Shown here: positions 61,322 to 62,355 of the stretch, piece by piece
Layout: each line of letters opens with the position of its first letter
Numbering within the stretch: position 1 is the first letter of the stretch
Origin: Sphaerisporangium sp. TRM90804
Lineage (GTDB): Bacteria; Actinomycetota; Actinomycetes; Streptosporangiales; Streptosporangiaceae
DNA length: 62,355 nucleotides
Direction of reading: 5' to 3'
Assembly: GCF_029846175.1 (NCBI RefSeq)
Contig: NZ_JARWAC010000041.1
Coordinates: forward strand, 1 to 62,355
Program-made: the position numbers and the translations under genes
The notes under the pieces: generated by a model
The model's input: the letters and a program-made list of their open reading frames with translations, nothing else
Database searches by the model: none
What the model was told of the DNA's origin: nothing

Positions 61322-61439
61322 CTCGCGGGCGGGTACTCGCAGTTGGTGGCCGCTTCCCCGGATGCGGGCCGCGACGGGAGCCGGACCGGCGCCCTGGTCT
61401 CGCTTCCAAGCTCGCGCCGTGATCAGTCACGCGGCACCG

Positions 61440-61502
61440 CTTGACATGTTTCAGACATATTCCACACTGAGTCCCGAGCGGTCTCCTGGGATCCGGTGGT
61501 GG
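61440..61502 (-). promoter_or_regulatory. Element A, copy 4
   Basis: The plus strand reads TTGACATGTTTCAGACATAT, then CCACACTGAGTCCCGAGCGG and a GGTGGTGG block. Relative to the esterase gene it is upstream in the same orientation as the other copies. In the 864-bp gap 61022-61885 I otherwise see only a CBM13 relic and two terminators. Confidence 0.6.
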
Positions 61503-61699
61503 AGGCCGTGCTCTGTCACGCCGTCGTCGTGCGTCCTGTCGCCGCGACCCGGCGTCGGATCCCCGATCTCTCACCGAGTCGTCCACCCGTGCTGTTCGCC
61601 GCCGGCTTCGACAAGCGACCGCCCTACCGCGATCCTCGACGGGCTCGACGCCGTCGGCCCGGATCCCCTCCGTCCCCCTCTCCTTCGGGGGCGGGTGCG

Positions 61700-61759
61700 A
61701 TCCGGGGCGCGGGTCCGGGCCGGTGCCTGGACGCGGCCGGCGGCTCACGGGCGACAGCC
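61700..61759 (+). pseudogene. Relic of a CBM13 module
   Basis: Plus-strand translation from 61700 gives IRGAGPGRCLDAAGGSRATA, which matches the first repeat of the CBM13 modules in this window (for example [20 protein letters not shown] at 42576-44303). Similarity stops abruptly, and no catalytic domain or further repeats are found around it. It is probably the remains of a deleted plus-strand enzyme gene. Confidence 0.5.
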
Positions 61760-61761
61760 GT

Positions 61762-61793
61762 CCGGGCGACCCGGCCTCGGCCGGGTCGCCCGG
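61762..61793. terminator. Strong hairpin, first of a tandem pair
   Basis: CCGGGCGACCCGGCC at 61762-61776 pairs perfectly with 61779-61793. It lies directly after the CBM13 relic and may have been the terminator of that lost gene. Confidence 0.6.
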
Positions 61794-61827
61794 GACGACG
61801 TGCCCACGATCGCGGCCCATACGAAGA

Positions 61828-61863
61828 CCGCCGGGCCCAGGCGTGGTGGCCTGGGCCCGGCGG
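61828..61863. terminator. Terminator hairpin of the right-edge gene
   Basis: CCGCCGGGCCCAGGC at 61828-61842 pairs perfectly with 61849-61863, with a six-base loop. It lies 22 bp after the stop of the minus-strand gene ending at 61886. Confidence 0.75.
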
Positions 61864-61885
61864 GTCGACGACGGGCGGTCTGCGA

Positions 61886-62355
61886 TTACGACCTGGTCCA
61901 CCTCTGGTTGGCCGACCCGTTGCAGCTGGCGATGGTCACGCCGGAGCTGTTGCCGGTGCCGGTGGCGTTGAGGCACAGGTTGTTGGCGGCGCTGGTGACG
62001 GTGCCGTTGGAGTTGAAGGCCCACTGCTGGTTGTTGTTGCCGTGGCAGTCGTAGAGTTGGACCCGGGTGCCGGAGCCGGCGTTGGTCGGGGAGTCCAGGC
62101 ACTTGCCGAGGATCTGCAGCTGCCTGCCCGAGCTGTAGCCGAACTGCTGGTTCGCGTTGGTGTGGCAGTCATAGACCTGCAGCTGCGTGCCGTTGGCGGT
62201 CGCGCTGTTCGGCGAGTCCACGCACCGGCCGGCCCCCTCGTTGCGCAGCCGGAACGAGGTGCCCGGCGTGGGCGTCGTGGTGGGCGTCACGGTGGGGGTG
62301 ACCGTCGGGGTCGCCGTGGGGCTCGGGCTGGGGGTGGCGGCGTTGAGGGCGTTCA
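61886..62355 (-). CDS. C-terminal CBM13 of a secreted protein, cut by the window edge
   Basis: The frame is open to the right edge. The visible 156 or so residues comprise a Thr/Pro linker and then a complete ricin-type module (RLRNEGAGRCVDSPNSATAN, three repeats with QQFGY, QQWAF and NQRWT). Its sequence is less similar to the other CBM13 modules and has DCH instead of DCN in two repeats. The catalytic part lies outside the window, so the activity is unknown. Confidence 0.85.
   Translation of the reverse strand, partial: NALNAATPSPSPTATPTVTPTVTPTTTPTPGTSFRLRNEGAGRCVDSPNSATANGTQLQVYDCHTNANQQFGYSSGRQLQILGKCLDSPTNAGSGTRVQLYDCHGNNNQQWAFNSNGTVTSAANNLCLNATGTGNSSGVTIASCNGSANQRWTRS

Overview
This window is very GC-rich DNA from an actinobacterium. 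The codon use, the many secreted modular glycosidases, the DUF574 methyltransferase and the FadR-type regulators would fit a Streptosporangiaceae-like genus such as Nonomuraea, but that placement is only an inference. Almost everything here concerns plant or microbial polysaccharide breakdown and uptake. I call 34 protein genes, two of them cut by the window edges, plus one decayed gene fragment. I saw no rRNA, tRNA, CRISPR array or insertion sequence.

Layout. 1-2.3 kb: the start of an exported protein, a divergent MarR regulator with a perfect inverted-repeat operator, and a CE1 esterase with CBM2. 3-6.4 kb: a SAM methyltransferase and a secreted GH43 enzyme with CBM6 and CBM4/9. 6.4-15.6 kb: four FadR/GntR regulators (two almost identical), an ABC sugar importer with an enolase-superfamily sugar-acid enzyme, and a small membrane protein. 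15.8-17.1 kb: a GH27 galactosidase. 17.4-31.5 kb: an L-fucose block with a ribose-type ABC importer, L-fuconate dehydratase, an FAH-family hydrolase, a GntR regulator, a secreted GH95 fucosidase, and a complete LarA/LarB/LarC/LarE nickel-pincer racemase set. 31.7-46.5 kb: secreted CBM13 (ricin-type) enzymes, comprising two PQQ-type sugar dehydrogenases (one fused to ThuA), a beta-helix enzyme, a CE1 esterase and two GH27 enzymes. 46.5-52.6 kb: a LacI regulator divergent from an ABC importer with a cytoplasmic GH63-like glycosidase. 52.7-62.4 kb: three GH54 arabinofuranosidases, a clan GH-A enzyme, a CE1 esterase and the end of another CBM13 protein.

How it works together. Secreted enzymes release arabinose, galactose, fucose and acyl groups from hemicellulose or pectin-like polymers, three ABC systems import the products, and cytoplasmic enzymes degrade them. 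Repeated palindromes tie the genes into regulons: TGTTARCGCTMACA with TGAAANTTTCA upstream of many secreted enzymes; AGACATNNNATGTCT at the fucose importer and GH95; ATTAACCCGATGAAT between the divergent fuconate operons; TCGAAYCGRTTCGA at the LacI importer and the arabinofuranosidase operon; and a shared promoter/operator at the other importer and the beta-helix enzyme.

The most notable points are the nickel-pincer racemase genes wired into an L-fucose regulon, and a three-element promoter cassette that recurs four times with constant order and spacing.
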